Shown here: positions 38,254 through 47,592 of the stretch, in pieces
Numbering within the stretch: the first letter of the stretch is position 1
How the letters are laid out: each line of letters starts with the position of its first letter
Source of the DNA: Oscillatoria princeps RMCB-10
Lineage (GTDB): Bacteria; Cyanobacteriota; Cyanobacteriia; Cyanobacteriales; Oscillatoriaceae
Assembly: GCA_019359235.1 (NCBI GenBank)
Contig: JAHHHT010000027.1
Span: 1-64,000 of the forward strand
Length of the DNA stretch: 64,000 nt
Reading direction: 5' to 3'
Notes under the pieces: model-generated
Databases searched by the model: none
What the model saw: only the letters and a program-made list of their open reading frames with translations
What the model was told of the DNA's origin: nothing
Program-made: the position numbers and the translations under genes

Positions 38254-39723
38254 ATGTCTGAATCCACCAATTCCAATGTCATCACCAATCCGCCGGCGCA
38301 GCTGAGATGTGAAATTGCTGTGGTCGGTTCTGGCCCGGGCGGTGCAATTACGGCTTGCTTGCTGGCGGAAGCCGGTCGGGATGTGATTTTGATTGAAGAA
38401 GGTTCCTATTTGCCGCTGGAATCCTGCACGCCTTTTTCGCGGGAAGAGATGGTGCAGAAGTATCGCAATGGCGGGATTACTGCAGCGTTTGGCTCGCCAA
38501 AAATTCAGTACGTTGAGGGGCGGTGTGCCGGCGGCGGAAGCGAAATCAATAGCGGACTCTATCACCGCACCCCACCGATAATCCTGGAGAAGTGGCAGAA
38601 AGAATTTGAGGTGGATGCTCTCGATGAAGCCGATTTGCTGCAGCACTTTGAGGCTTGCGAAAAAGATGTGAGTGTCTGCTATCTTCCTGGTGAGGCACCG
38701 GCGGCTTCTCTGAAGCTGCATGAAGGTGCAATCCGTTTGGGATGGCAATCTTTGGAAGTTCCGCGCTGGTTTAAATACGAGGAATCGGGGGAGAAAACAG
38801 CTGCGCAGAAGGGAACGCGGCAATCGATGACGAAAACGTTTATTCCCAGGGCGCTGCAGGCGGGGTGCAAGCTGCTGGCAAATACGCGAGTGAAGTCAAT
38901 TCGCCAAGCGGGAAATCAATGGATTATCAAAAGTGAGTTTGCTGAATCTCGGCAACTGCAAATTCAAGCCGAGACTTTGTTTATCTGTGGGGGTGCGATT
39001 CAAACACCGGCACTGCTGCGGCGCAGCGGGATCGCGACAAACATTGGCAATTCTTTGCAGATGCACCCCTCTGTTAAGGTAATTGCTCGATTTCCGGAGG
39101 AGGTGAATTCAGCTGATATGGGGGTGCCGGTGCATCAAGTCAAAGAGTTCGCGCCCAGATTTAGCTTTGGCTGTTCCATCAGTTCGCCGGCTTACCTGGC
39201 TTTGGCAATGAACGATCGCCCCAATTATGCCGGTGAGGTTGATAAAGCTTGGCAAAAAATGGCGATTTATTATGCTATGATTACCGGAGAGGGTTTCGGT
39301 TCTGTCCGCTGCATGCTAGGGTTTGGCGATCCGCTGGTGCGCTACCGGCTGGCGGAACAGGATTTGAAAGACTTGTCGGAGGCGCTGCAAAAGCTTTCGC
39401 TGCTGCTGTTAGAAGCCGGTGCAGTCGCGCTCTATCCCAGCATTACCAAAGGGCAAATATTCACCCAGCCTGCTGATATTTCCCAGCTCCCCGATCTGCC
39501 GGTGTCACGCACAAATTTGATGACGGTACATGTATTTTCTAGCTGTCCGATGGGGGAAAATAAACAGAGGTGCGCAACGGATTCTTTTGGGAGGGTTCAC
39601 GGATTTAAGAATCTTTATATTGCTGATGCGAGTTTGCTGTGTTCGGCACCGGGGGTGAACCCACAGGGTTCGATTATGGCGATTGCGCGGCGCAATGCGT
39701 TTAAGTTTTTAGGGAAGCTGTAG
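38254..39723 (+). CDS. GMC family FAD-dependent oxidoreductase
   Basis: 489 residues. The FAD Rossmann motif VVGSGPGGAITACLLAEAG is at about 23-41, followed by LIEEGSYLP. The GMC substrate-loop region RCAGGGSEINSGLYHRTP and the C-terminal VFSSCPMGENKQRCATDS and GVNPQGSIMAIARRNA complete the fold, with the expected catalytic His in MTVHVFSS. GMC enzymes oxidise alcohol groups of sugars, choline or sterols; the substrate is not evident. The ATG at 38254 was chosen, since the open frame upstream is repeat sequence. It is followed after four bases by an SDR gene, so they form an operon. Confidence 0.9.
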   Translation: MSESTNSNVITNPPAQLRCEIAVVGSGPGGAITACLLAEAGRDVILIEEGSYLPLESCTPFSREEMVQKYRNGGITAAFGSPKIQYVEGRCAGGGSEINSGLYHRTPPIILEKWQKEFEVDALDEADLLQHFEACEKDVSVCYLPGEAPAASLKLHEGAIRLGWQSLEVPRWFKYEESGEKTAAQKGTRQSMTKTFIPRALQAGCKLLANTRVKSIRQAGNQWIIKSEFAESRQLQIQAETLFICGGAIQTPALLRRSGIATNIGNSLQMHPSVKVIARFPEEVNSADMGVPVHQVKEFAPRFSFGCSISSPAYLALAMNDRPNYAGEVDKAWQKMAIYYAMITGEGFGSVRCMLGFGDPLVRYRLAEQDLKDLSEALQKLSLLLLEAGAVALYPSITKGQIFTQPADISQLPDLPVSRTNLMTVHVFSSCPMGENKQRCATDSFGRVHGFKNLYIADASLLCSAPGVNPQGSIMAIARRNAFKFLGKL

Positions 39724-39727
39724 GGAT

Positions 39728-40798
39728 ATGGATTTTAGCACAGATTTGGTGTTAGTTACCGGCGCTTTGGGTTGGCTGGGGGTTAGTTTAGTTGAGGCTT
39801 TGGTTAAGGGTTTGGCGGATTGCAAGGGGTTAAACCAGCCGGCGGAGAATCTGCGGATTCGCTGTCTGATTTTACCGCAACAGGATGGTTCCCGACTCAA
39901 AAGCATTTCCGATCGCATTGAAGTCGTCACCGGCGATTTGCGCAACCCGAAAGATTGCGAGCGCTTGTGCGAGGGCGCGAGGGGCGCTATACTGTTCCAC
40001 ACTGCCGGTATCATCCACCCGCAAAGGGTTGCAGAGTTCTATCAGGTGAATGTAGGGGGAACGAAAAATCTGCTGGATGCTGCCATTCGTGCCGGTGTTA
40101 AGCGGGCTGTTGCGGTTTCTTCCAACTCTCCCTGCGGCTGCAACCCCCATCCCGATCACTTATTTGATGAAACCTCGCCCTATAACCCTTACATGAATTA
40201 CGGGCGCTCCAAAATGCTGATGGAATTGGCAGTGAAAGATCGCCAGGAAACAGGTATAATTGAAACAGTTCTTATTCGTGCGCCCTGGTTTTATGGCCCC
40301 AACCAGCCACCCAGGCAAACCCTGTTCTTCCGGATGATTCGCGATGGGAAAGGGCCAATTGTGGGGAGTGGGAATAATCTGCGCTCGATGGCATATACCG
40401 ACAATCTCTGTCAGGGGCTGCTGCTTGCCGGCATGAGTGAAAAAGCCGCCGGTCAGATTTACTGGATTGCAGACGAGCGCCCTTACTCCATGAAGGAGAT
40501 TATTGACACCGTGGAGCGTTTGTTAGAAAATGAGTTTGGGCAGAAGTGCTCGCACAAGCGGTTGAGGCTGCCAGGAGTTGCCAGTGAGATTGCGCTGTTT
40601 TTGGATGCTTTAATGCAGGGGGCGAGACTGTACAATCAGAAAATTCATGTCCTGTCGGAGATGAATAGAACGATTGCCTGCTCGATTGCCAAAGCGCGGC
40701 GGGATCTGGGCTATGATCCAAAAATAGCGTTAGAAGAGGGAATGCGGCGCAGTCTGCGGTGGGTGTTTGAGAAATACGGGGGGATTGATGCTAACTGA
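39728..40798 (+). CDS. NAD(P)-dependent epimerase/dehydratase, 3-beta-HSD-like SDR
   Basis: 356 residues, extended SDR. The nucleotide-binding motif is VTGALGWLG (11-19); the active-site pair is in NYGRSKMLME (Tyr and Lys about 158 and 162), with Ser in VSSNSPCG. The C-terminal part resembles sugar-nucleotide epimerases and 3-beta-hydroxysteroid dehydrogenases. It starts four bases after the GMC stop. A GTAGGGTGCG hairpin begins three bases after its own stop and separates it from the second SDR gene. Confidence 0.9.
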   Translation: MDFSTDLVLVTGALGWLGVSLVEALVKGLADCKGLNQPAENLRIRCLILPQQDGSRLKSISDRIEVVTGDLRNPKDCERLCEGARGAILFHTAGIIHPQRVAEFYQVNVGGTKNLLDAAIRAGVKRAVAVSSNSPCGCNPHPDHLFDETSPYNPYMNYGRSKMLMELAVKDRQETGIIETVLIRAPWFYGPNQPPRQTLFFRMIRDGKGPIVGSGNNLRSMAYTDNLCQGLLLAGMSEKAAGQIYWIADERPYSMKEIIDTVERLLENEFGQKCSHKRLRLPGVASEIALFLDALMQGARLYNQKIHVLSEMNRTIACSIAKARRDLGYDPKIALEEGMRRSLRWVFEKYGGIDAN

Positions 40799-40801
40799 GA
40801 G

Positions 40802-40872
40802 GTAGGGTGCGTTCCGCCTTGAGAGTATTTATTCGAGTGAAAGTACCTTGGGATAAGCGGAACGCACCCTAC
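40802..40872. repeat. GTAGGGTGCGTTCC inverted-repeat element
   Basis: Perfect 16-bp arms (GTAGGGTGCGTTCCGC / GCGGAACGCACCCTAC) around a 39-bp loop, starting three bases after the SDR stop codon. Confidence 0.85.
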
Positions 40873-41012
40873 AGGTAGCTGGTTTAAACCGCCCAGTTGT
40901 ACGAACGCCGATGTCGCGTCTCTACCTGACAATGTTCTGAGGTTCTTTACAAGAGTGCGGCGCTGCTGTATGATGTCGGCAGATGGTGTTGGTGGAGGTT
41001 GGATAGGAATAC

Positions 41013-42041
41013 ATGAAGCATTTAGTTACCGGCGGTTCGGGATTTTTGGGCAATCTGATTGCTAGGCGTCTCTGGGAGCGGGGCGAGGAGGTGAAAATCC
41101 TCGATATCTGGGAAGATCCGACTCGTCCGCAGGAGATAGAATTTATTAATTGCGATATCCGGGATCGCGCCGGTGTGGCGGCGGCGATGCGGGGTGCCGA
41201 TATTGTCCACCACAATGTGGCGCTGGTTCCCCTCACAAAGTCCGGCGGCAAATTTTGGGAAGTGAATGTCGAAGGGAGTCGCATTGCGGCGGAAGAAGCT
41301 GTGCGGGCGGGGGTGAAGAGTTTTATACATATGAGTTCGAGCGCGATTTTTGGCGCTCCGAAAAGTTGCCCGATTACCAGCGAGACTCCGACTAACCCCA
41401 TAGAAATTTACGGGAGAGCTAAGCTAGCCGGTGAATTGGCGGTGCGCGAGATTTGCGAAAAAGCCGGCATGCCACTGATTGTTATCCGCCCGCGCACGAT
41501 TCTGGGGGAGGGCAGACTGGGGATTTTTCAAATATTGTTTGAGTGGATTCAAGAGGGCAGAAACGTTTACGTTACTGGCACCGGCAACGTCGAGTTTCAG
41601 TTTGTTCACGCCCTGGACTTGATGGATGCGTACATGCTAGCCCTGGACTTGGGCAAACCGGGGATTTACAATGTGGGCACGGATAGATACGGCACGCTGC
41701 GAGGGGGGTTAGAGAATCTGATTGATTACGCCGGCACTGATTCAAAAGTTAAAAGTGTGCCGGCATGGCTGGCAATCAGCACATTGAGAGTGTTAGACTG
41801 GTTGGGTTTAAGTCCCTTAGCGCCCTGGCACTACCTGACGTATCACAAAGCGTTCCATTTTGATGTGACGCCGTTACTGAAGTTGGGCTGGAAGCCGAAA
41901 TACTCGAATGATGAGATGTTCCGCGAGAGTTACGACTGGTTCAGGCAAAACTATGATAAGCTAGTGGCTGAAAAGGCAAAATCCCCCCACCGGCGTCCGG
42001 TAAAAGAAAAACTGTTATGGGTGTTGAAGCAACTTTCCTAG
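41013..42041 (+). CDS. NAD-dependent epimerase/dehydratase family protein
   Basis: 342 residues, extended SDR with VTGGSGFLG (5-13), Asp-binding ILDIWED, catalytic EIYGRAKLAGE (about 131-141) and SSSAIFG. Residues FVHALDLMDAYMLALD and YNVGTDRYGTL match sugar-nucleotide epimerases. AGGA upstream of the ATG. It is 15 bases upstream of the SMR-like gene and so begins the SDR-SMR-UbiA operon. Confidence 0.9.
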   Translation: MKHLVTGGSGFLGNLIARRLWERGEEVKILDIWEDPTRPQEIEFINCDIRDRAGVAAAMRGADIVHHNVALVPLTKSGGKFWEVNVEGSRIAAEEAVRAGVKSFIHMSSSAIFGAPKSCPITSETPTNPIEIYGRAKLAGELAVREICEKAGMPLIVIRPRTILGEGRLGIFQILFEWIQEGRNVYVTGTGNVEFQFVHALDLMDAYMLALDLGKPGIYNVGTDRYGTLRGGLENLIDYAGTDSKVKSVPAWLAISTLRVLDWLGLSPLAPWHYLTYHKAFHFDVTPLLKLGWKPKYSNDEMFRESYDWFRQNYDKLVAEKAKSPHRRPVKEKLLWVLKQLS

Positions 42042-42056
42042 TCAGGCGGGAATGAT

Positions 42057-42410
42057 ATGAATCCTAATTGGGTGGCGTGGGGATTTCTGTTGGCGGCTGC
42101 GGTGAACAATTGCATCGGGAGTTTGCTCCTGAAGCGCTCTCGCCTGGAAGCCCCCGATCCGGGCTTAACTTCCTTGCTGTTCTCGCCCTGGTTCATCGGG
42201 GCAGTGAGCTTATATGGAATTAACTTGGTGCTGTTTGCAAAAGCGCTAGATAAATTGCCGGTTTCTGCGGCATATCCCGTGTTTGCAGGCATCGGATTTG
42301 GCTTGATTGCCATGGGCGGAAGCTGGTTTTTTGGAGAGCGTCTGGGGGTGACTCAATGGGTGGGATTAGGAACGATTCTAGCCGGCATGATTATTATGTC
42401 ACGAGCGTGA
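42057..42410 (+). CDS. SMR/EamA-type small membrane protein, putative lipid-linked sugar flippase
   Basis: 117 residues, four membrane helices. The pattern KALDKLPVSAAYPVFAGIGF and GERLGVTQWVGLGTILAGMI is that of the small multidrug resistance superfamily, closest in style to the ArnE/ArnF pair that moves undecaprenyl-phosphate aminoarabinose across the membrane. The gene lies between a sugar epimerase and a UbiA enzyme and overlaps the latter by four bases (GTGA). A flippase role for a lipid-linked sugar is inference from that context; a drug exporter is the alternative. Confidence 0.85.
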   Translation: MNPNWVAWGFLLAAAVNNCIGSLLLKRSRLEAPDPGLTSLLFSPWFIGAVSLYGINLVLFAKALDKLPVSAAYPVFAGIGFGLIAMGGSWFFGERLGVTQWVGLGTILAGMIIMSRA

Positions 42411-43279
42411 CTCCGCACGTCCTAAAGCTGCTGCGCCCGCACCAGTGGACGAAAAATCTATTCTGTCTGGCGGGGGTGATTTTTGGTGGGCGGCTATTCC
42501 AACCGGCTGCCATTATCATCGCCTGCGCGGTGGTGGCAATTTTTTCCGCTGCTGCCTCAGCCATGTATATTTTCAACGACATTCAGGATATAGAGCGAGA
42601 TCGCCAGCACCCAAAAAAGCGGTTTCGCCCCCTCGCCAGTGGAAAAGTCAGCGTCAGCGCTGCAGCTTTTATCGCCCTTTTTCTCGCCCTAGTCGCTTTG
42701 ACTGGGGCTTATTATTTTGGGCTGGCAACACTGGCGTGTCTCGCCCTCTATGTTGCCGTTAATTTCGCTTACTCGCTGAAGCTGAAACACTTGCCTCTGC
42801 TGGATGTCAGCTGCATTGCTGTTGGGTTTGTGCTGCGGCTGTTAGCCGGTGTTTACGCTCTCGGCGACAAACCGACGGCGTGGATTGCGCTTTGCACTTC
42901 TTTCCTGGCGCTATTTTTGGGTTTTGCCAAAAGGAGGTGCGAATTGTTCGATTTGGGGGATAAAGAAAACAGCCAAAGGCCGGTTTTGTCCCACTACACT
43001 GTGCCCTATTTGGATTCCTTGGTGAACAGCACCGCCACTATGACGGTGATGTGCTACGCGCTGTTTACCGCCACTTCTGGGAAGAATCCCTCTCTGGTTG
43101 TGACGGTGCCGGTTGTGCACTACGCCATCATGCACTACAAACATCTGGTGATGGTGCGAGCCGGTGCTGAGGAACCGGATCGGATTGTGCTGCAAGACAG
43201 TCGCATCAAATTGAGCATTGTCATCTGGCTGATCAGCTACTTAGTGATTTTCTACGGTAATCTCCATTTCTTCCGCTAG
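42407..43279 (+). CDS. UbiA family prenyltransferase, decaprenyl-phosphate phosphoribosyltransferase-like
   Basis: 290 residues, about eight or nine membrane helices. The N-terminus LLRPHQWTKNLFCLAGVIFG and the Asp-rich motif NDIQDIERDRQHPKKRFRP are those of the DPPR synthase branch of UbiA, which in mycobacteria transfers 5-phosphoribose from PRPP to polyprenyl phosphate. Other UbiA enzymes of quinone or chlorophyll synthesis have a different N-terminus. The GTG at 42407 overlaps the SMR stop (GTGA) and is the best start; an ATG at 42356 lies well inside the SMR gene. Product and acceptor here are inferred. Confidence 0.88.
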   Translation: MTPHVLKLLRPHQWTKNLFCLAGVIFGGRLFQPAAIIIACAVVAIFSAAASAMYIFNDIQDIERDRQHPKKRFRPLASGKVSVSAAAFIALFLALVALTGAYYFGLATLACLALYVAVNFAYSLKLKHLPLLDVSCIAVGFVLRLLAGVYALGDKPTAWIALCTSFLALFLGFAKRRCELFDLGDKENSQRPVLSHYTVPYLDSLVNSTATMTVMCYALFTATSGKNPSLVVTVPVVHYAIMHYKHLVMVRAGAEEPDRIVLQDSRIKLSIVIWLISYLVIFYGNLHFFR

Positions 43280-43565
43280 GAAAGTAGGGTGCGTTAGCGA
43301 AGCGTAACGCACCCCGGAACCCCAATTCACCGGCTTATAAGCTGTTAAGCTTTTAATCGGCATGTGGTCGAAAGGAGGCAGTCACGATGAACTGCGCACA
43401 TCGGCACCGATGAAAATTGTCCCTAGGGCGGGGCGAGCACGGGGGCATCGCCCCTACAAGACTATTTTCAAGTCAGAGCCTCCAAACGGGCGTTCCCAGG
43501 CAGTAGGGGCGGGCCCCCGTGCCCGCCCCGGAACGAGGGGAAAAATCCAAAATCCAAAATTGGGA
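43280..43565. other. Convergent intergenic region with hairpins
   Basis: Contains a GTAGGGTGCGTTA hairpin at 43284-43315 (five bases after the UbiA stop), GGGGCGGGCACGGGGGC-type sequence at about 43431-43460 and 43505-43530, and AAAATCCAAAATCCAAAAT heptamers near 43545. No gene. Confidence 0.7.
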
Positions 43566-46151
43566 TTAACGAATCTCAACGCGATACACGCCTGTCAGCG
43601 GTACAGCGGAATGGTTTGCCGGCTTGTAAATCCAGGCTTTGAGATTGTGAGCTCCCTTTGGCATAACTTCCGCCTTCAAGTCAATCTTCCAGCCAGAGTT
43701 TCTGTAAGCGCTGCTTTTAAGGGCTTGCGCAACATCTGGGCGGGGCAAGCGAATTGTCGTAACGGCAACCGGCTTATTATCCTTTCCTCTGGTTAGCAAA
43801 ACAAAATTCTTCTGTCCTTTGCCTGATTTCCGAGTCGCCCATCCAGACAGAGAAATGGTGTCCCCCTTTTTAAAGGGTTTATCGTTTTTTGTGTTTCGCG
43901 TGTCCAGAAATCCCTTTAAGTCCGCAGTCTGCTTGGGGAGAAACTTGAGCGCACTCAGCCGAGATGAAATTTGGTCTAGTGAGATAGGTGTGGGCTGGAC
44001 GCTGGCCAGATTATAGGAGACAAAGCTTATCTCGATCTTGGGTTTAAAGAGAAAAGGATTTCTTGTCGAAAAGCTAAAGCTTTTCACCCGACTCGGTAAT
44101 TCCCCTTGAAACAGGGAGAAGGCTTCAAACTCGTCTTCAGGCAGGTGACTGATGAGGACGCCGTTTTCTGAATTCCCTGGAAGAAGTCTGCAAACCCGGC
44201 TATAATTATTCAGGTCAGTTACCAGCACCTTAACCGGCGGCACTCGGAAGAAAGTTTTATAGAGTTTGCCAAACGTGGAATACTCGAACTTAATTGCGGC
44301 GCGAACTATCGAGCCATCGCTCTTTTCCAAAGCCTGGGGAGTGTTCCAAGGAACTGAGATTGTTTTGCTTCCGGGAAGGGCTGAACAGATACTGGACTTG
44401 CGCCTTGACAGTATCATCAGATTGGACAGACCTGGCATATTGATAAACTCAGGTAGTTCCGGGGATACTTCATAGTTGCACAAAATGTGGAAAAATGTTT
44501 CTGGCTCGTCAAAGAAAGGATGCCGGCCATCAATCGAGGCGAAGTTATACAAGATGTAGTCTCTCGGCGCGGAGGACAGACTCTTATAGTTGGCGCTGTC
44601 CAGAAACCGAGTGTAAGCCGAGTAAGACTGGAAAACAGGTCTGGGTTTCCAATTCAGTTGATTTGCTTCTGCTAGCAAGACTTCCCAGGGAACAATGTCT
44701 ATTGCTTTCTTTCCCACCAGACGGAGCGCCTTTTCGGGAAGCTTGATTTGAGCTAAATCTGCGGCACTAATTTCATTCAACCTGGTCTGAAATGCCTTGA
44801 GATTGAGGAGCGATGACAGCTGCGCCCCCACTCTCGCCGGCGTTAACGCCTGAACGTAAGGGATGAATACCCCCAGATTAACAGTCAGGTAGGCGAAAGC
44901 CAGGATTAGGACGTAACCGTGCGCCAAATGTGAGAGCTTTTGAAAGCGCACTGTTTTAAGTTTTTCCGCACACAGCCAAACGATGATGGGGGTGAACTTG
45001 ACAAAACCAGCAGCGTGAAGGTCGTGACGGACAAACCCGTGTTTAAAGGCTAGCGCCAAAACAAAAGCAAGAACCAGAGCCCAGCCTAGATTCCCTTCTC
45101 GGGCTAGTAAGATGAGAAGGATTGATACCAAAATTAATTCGGAAACGGCAAATCCTAGTTCCCAGTTTGAGCCCACTATACTCATGGCACTGGAATACCC
45201 CTCGGAAATTTCCAGACAGCCTTTCAGATAATCTACCAGTGAGGGCGAGGAATACAAAACCGTTACGATCAGGAACAAGCCGTAGGATACATAAAATCCT
45301 CCCTTCCAGCCTAGCCGGCGCACTGCTGAGACTAATCCCGGCGCTTTCTTCTTAGCTTTTTTTGCTATATCCGCGATAAAAGGAAGAAGGATTCGTTTCT
45401 GCATCAGCCAAGTGACTGCGCCAATCATGCCGGCAAAAGCCAGACACAGGAGTACCTCTTTCAGGCTAATTTTGGGGTTGGGGTTTAAAAATATGAAGGC
45501 AACAGAGATGGCTGCCAGTAAGGAATCGGTGACAGCCAAAAAGCTAATCAGCCTGTCGGATTTTGATTTGAGAGCGATGTAGAAATTAGCCCCTAACAGC
45601 AAAATCAGCGAGCCAAGCGTGTTTACTCCAACAGTAAACTTGGTCAGCAAACAAAAGCCGGCAATGCCTCCCAGTCCCACAGCCGCCCATCTGACTGACT
45701 TTCGCTCCCACAGGCTGTCGAAAGACAGGACAATTAAAAACGTGTAGATCAGTTCGTATTCAAAAATTGAGATCCCCAGCAGAAAGGGTACGGTCAGGCT
45801 GAGCGCCACTAACACTTTTTCTAGGGGGTGTTTCAGCTTGATTAGCTTCGCAACAGCCAGCCCGCAAAATATTAAGTGGACTGCCGCATGAAAGCCGACT
45901 ACCGAAAGAAAGTGCTGCTTTAAGGCTAGTCCAGCAACAACCAGGTATCCAAAAGGCCCGCAAGTGAATATAATGTCTTTCCCAAAGATAAGTTTTTCGG
46001 CGGCGGCGCGACCGAGCGCATAAGTCCAAGATGGGTCTAGACCTGTGGCCATTCCCACCGGCATTTGCAAGAAGGCCAGGAAAAAGTACGCGGCTGGAAT
46101 CCCCCACGCCAAAAAGGGCATCCAGCCTTTTATTCTTGATGTCGCAGTCAT
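43566..46151 (-). CDS. Large polytopic membrane protein with the same C-terminal domain as the 35803 protein
   Basis: 861 residues. About 11 to 13 membrane segments occupy residues 1-460. The first loop has TGLDPSWTYALGRAA, the Asp position typical of GT-C-like proteins, followed by DIIFTCGPFGYLV. A long soluble region follows, ending in a domain (about 760-861: ISLSGWATRK, RPDVAQALKSSAYRNSGW, MPKGAHNLKAWIYK) clearly related to the end of the protein at 35803-37626. No enzyme family is recognised with certainty; a role in surface glycan assembly is inference from fold and neighbours. It is convergent with the UbiA operon. Confidence 0.7.
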   Translation of the reverse strand: MTATSRIKGWMPFLAWGIPAAYFFLAFLQMPVGMATGLDPSWTYALGRAAAEKLIFGKDIIFTCGPFGYLVVAGLALKQHFLSVVGFHAAVHLIFCGLAVAKLIKLKHPLEKVLVALSLTVPFLLGISIFEYELIYTFLIVLSFDSLWERKSVRWAAVGLGGIAGFCLLTKFTVGVNTLGSLILLLGANFYIALKSKSDRLISFLAVTDSLLAAISVAFIFLNPNPKISLKEVLLCLAFAGMIGAVTWLMQKRILLPFIADIAKKAKKKAPGLVSAVRRLGWKGGFYVSYGLFLIVTVLYSSPSLVDYLKGCLEISEGYSSAMSIVGSNWELGFAVSELILVSILLILLAREGNLGWALVLAFVLALAFKHGFVRHDLHAAGFVKFTPIIVWLCAEKLKTVRFQKLSHLAHGYVLILAFAYLTVNLGVFIPYVQALTPARVGAQLSSLLNLKAFQTRLNEISAADLAQIKLPEKALRLVGKKAIDIVPWEVLLAEANQLNWKPRPVFQSYSAYTRFLDSANYKSLSSAPRDYILYNFASIDGRHPFFDEPETFFHILCNYEVSPELPEFINMPGLSNLMILSRRKSSICSALPGSKTISVPWNTPQALEKSDGSIVRAAIKFEYSTFGKLYKTFFRVPPVKVLVTDLNNYSRVCRLLPGNSENGVLISHLPEDEFEAFSLFQGELPSRVKSFSFSTRNPFLFKPKIEISFVSYNLASVQPTPISLDQISSRLSALKFLPKQTADLKGFLDTRNTKNDKPFKKGDTISLSGWATRKSGKGQKNFVLLTRGKDNKPVAVTTIRLPRPDVAQALKSSAYRNSGWKIDLKAEVMPKGAHNLKAWIYKPANHSAVPLTGVYRVEIR

Positions 46152-46220
46152 GTCAGTAAGTAGAAAGACAGCGTTTAAATAGCCATAAAAAAGATTACCA
46201 CACTGCCGGCGTGTTTTATC

Positions 46221-46907
46221 TTAGACTGAGGGGTGCCAACCGGCACGTTGGGCGGCTGCGAGCACAATCGCTTGCGGCAAAATCTTGTGTTCCTGGACTT
46301 GAATGCGGGCGTGCAGCGTTTCCGGAGTGTCTTCGGGCAGCACCGGCACCGCTGCCTGTATAATAATCGGGCCACAGTCCACTTCCGCACGGGCAATGTG
46401 AACCGTACATCCTGTTATTTTCACCCCAGCTTTGAGCGCATCCTCCACACCACTAGCGCCAGGAAAACTCGGTAACAAGCTGGGGTGGATGTTGAGAATT
46501 CGGTCGGGGAAAGCCTCAAGGAGAACGTCGGTGATGATTCGCATCCAGCCGGCCATAATTACCCACTCCACATTATACTCCCGCAGGGTCTTGACAATTT
46601 CGCCGTCTAAATCTTTGCGGCGCTTGCAGTCGCGGTGGTTGAGCAGCACAGCCGGCACGCCCCACCTGTCGGCGCGTGCGGCGACTTTCGCGACCGGGTT
46701 GTTGTAAATCACCACTTGTATTTGGGCGTTCAGCTGCCGGTCTGCGATCGCTCGGGCGATCGCTTCAAAGTTGGTGCCGCTACCGGAAGCCATCACTCCC
46801 AGTTTCAGCGGGGAGCCGGCAGGCGGATATTCCGCCATCAGGTTAGGGGGAATGGCGGGGGAGATGAAGCTGGGCGTGAGTTCAGCCGGTGGGCGATCGG
46901 AAGTCAT
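46221..46907 (-). CDS. purN: Phosphoribosylglycinamide formyltransferase
   Basis: 228 residues; third step of purine synthesis, moving a formyl group from 10-formyl-THF to GAR. The motifs KLGVMASGSGTNFEAI, WMRIITDVLLEAFPDRILNIHPSLLPSF (catalytic Asn-x-His) and GCTVHIARAEVDCGPII (His and Asp) are intact. The ATG at 46907 was chosen; the open frame upstream is unlike the family. The 35-residue N-terminal leader before the core is longer than in E. coli. Confidence 0.95.
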   Translation of the reverse strand: MTSDRPPAELTPSFISPAIPPNLMAEYPPAGSPLKLGVMASGSGTNFEAIARAIADRQLNAQIQVVIYNNPVAKVAARADRWGVPAVLLNHRDCKRRKDLDGEIVKTLREYNVEWVIMAGWMRIITDVLLEAFPDRILNIHPSLLPSFPGASGVEDALKAGVKITGCTVHIARAEVDCGPIIIQAAVPVLPEDTPETLHARIQVQEHKILPQAIVLAAAQRAGWHPSV

Positions 46908-47022
46908 GGGCAGAGGAATGGAATCGGCGGTTGATGCAATTTTGATATTAGCAGGAAAATGCGCCGGCGATGTAAAAAAAAATAAACCAGTAGTAGGGTG
47001 GGTTACCGCTCGGAACGGCACC
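46908..47022. other. Short region between purN and the CAP gene
   Basis: Holds a GTAGGGTGGGTTACC / GGAACGGCACCCTAC hairpin at 46993-47026 that reaches into the stop codon of the CAP gene. Confidence 0.6.
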
Positions 47023-47592
47023 CTACTGAACATCTTTGTAGGCTTTGGCATAGCTAATCGCGCACATGGCCCCATACTTGACGTGATGGCCGAAAGCAAC
47101 TCCTGTGATTAAGTAGTCGGCGTTAAACATGTTTTTCCTGTGCCCGCGAGAGCGAACTCCGTCATCTATAATTAAAGACATTACAATATCTTCCGCTGTC
47201 CGGTCGCCATAACTGATATTTTCCCCCGCCGCACGTTGCCACTGACCGTAACGATTCATGCGGGCAAAAGGATCGCTGCCATCACTGCCACTGTGGCCGG
47301 TTAAACCTTTTGGCCCTTGGTCTTTGACGTGATCTTTCGCTGCTAGCGACAGACCTCTCGACACTTTGAGGGGTCGTAAAGAACGAGCCGCTCGCAAAAA
47401 GCGGATAGCCTCCTCAACCGCCTTTACCCCTTCATTCGTTCGGATGGGTATTTCTCCTGGAACTTGCAGCATTTTACCATTATAAAACTCCATTCGGCTC
47501 TCCAAATTAGCCGCACAGGCGGCAGGATTTGTCCGCGCCAGATTCATCTGCGCGATAACTTTTTGCTCTAGCGGCGAGAGGTAATCTTTCAT
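47023..47592 (-). CDS. CAP (SCP/PR-1-like) domain protein
   Basis: 189 residues. The CAP fold is recognised from LSPLEQKVIAQMNLARTNPA, the His in GLTGHSGSDGSDPFARMNRYG, the GENISYG motif, and RGHRKNMFNADYLITGVAFG with its conserved His. CAP proteins are usually secreted and bind lipids or metals; no signal peptide is seen here, which is unusual. The ATG at 47592 follows CGGAGA; a GTG or ATG ten codons upstream is possible. The TAG stop lies in the end of an inverted-repeat element. Confidence 0.88.
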   Translation of the reverse strand: MKDYLSPLEQKVIAQMNLARTNPAACAANLESRMEFYNGKMLQVPGEIPIRTNEGVKAVEEAIRFLRAARSLRPLKVSRGLSLAAKDHVKDQGPKGLTGHSGSDGSDPFARMNRYGQWQRAAGENISYGDRTAEDIVMSLIIDDGVRSRGHRKNMFNADYLITGVAFGHHVKYGAMCAISYAKAYKDVQ

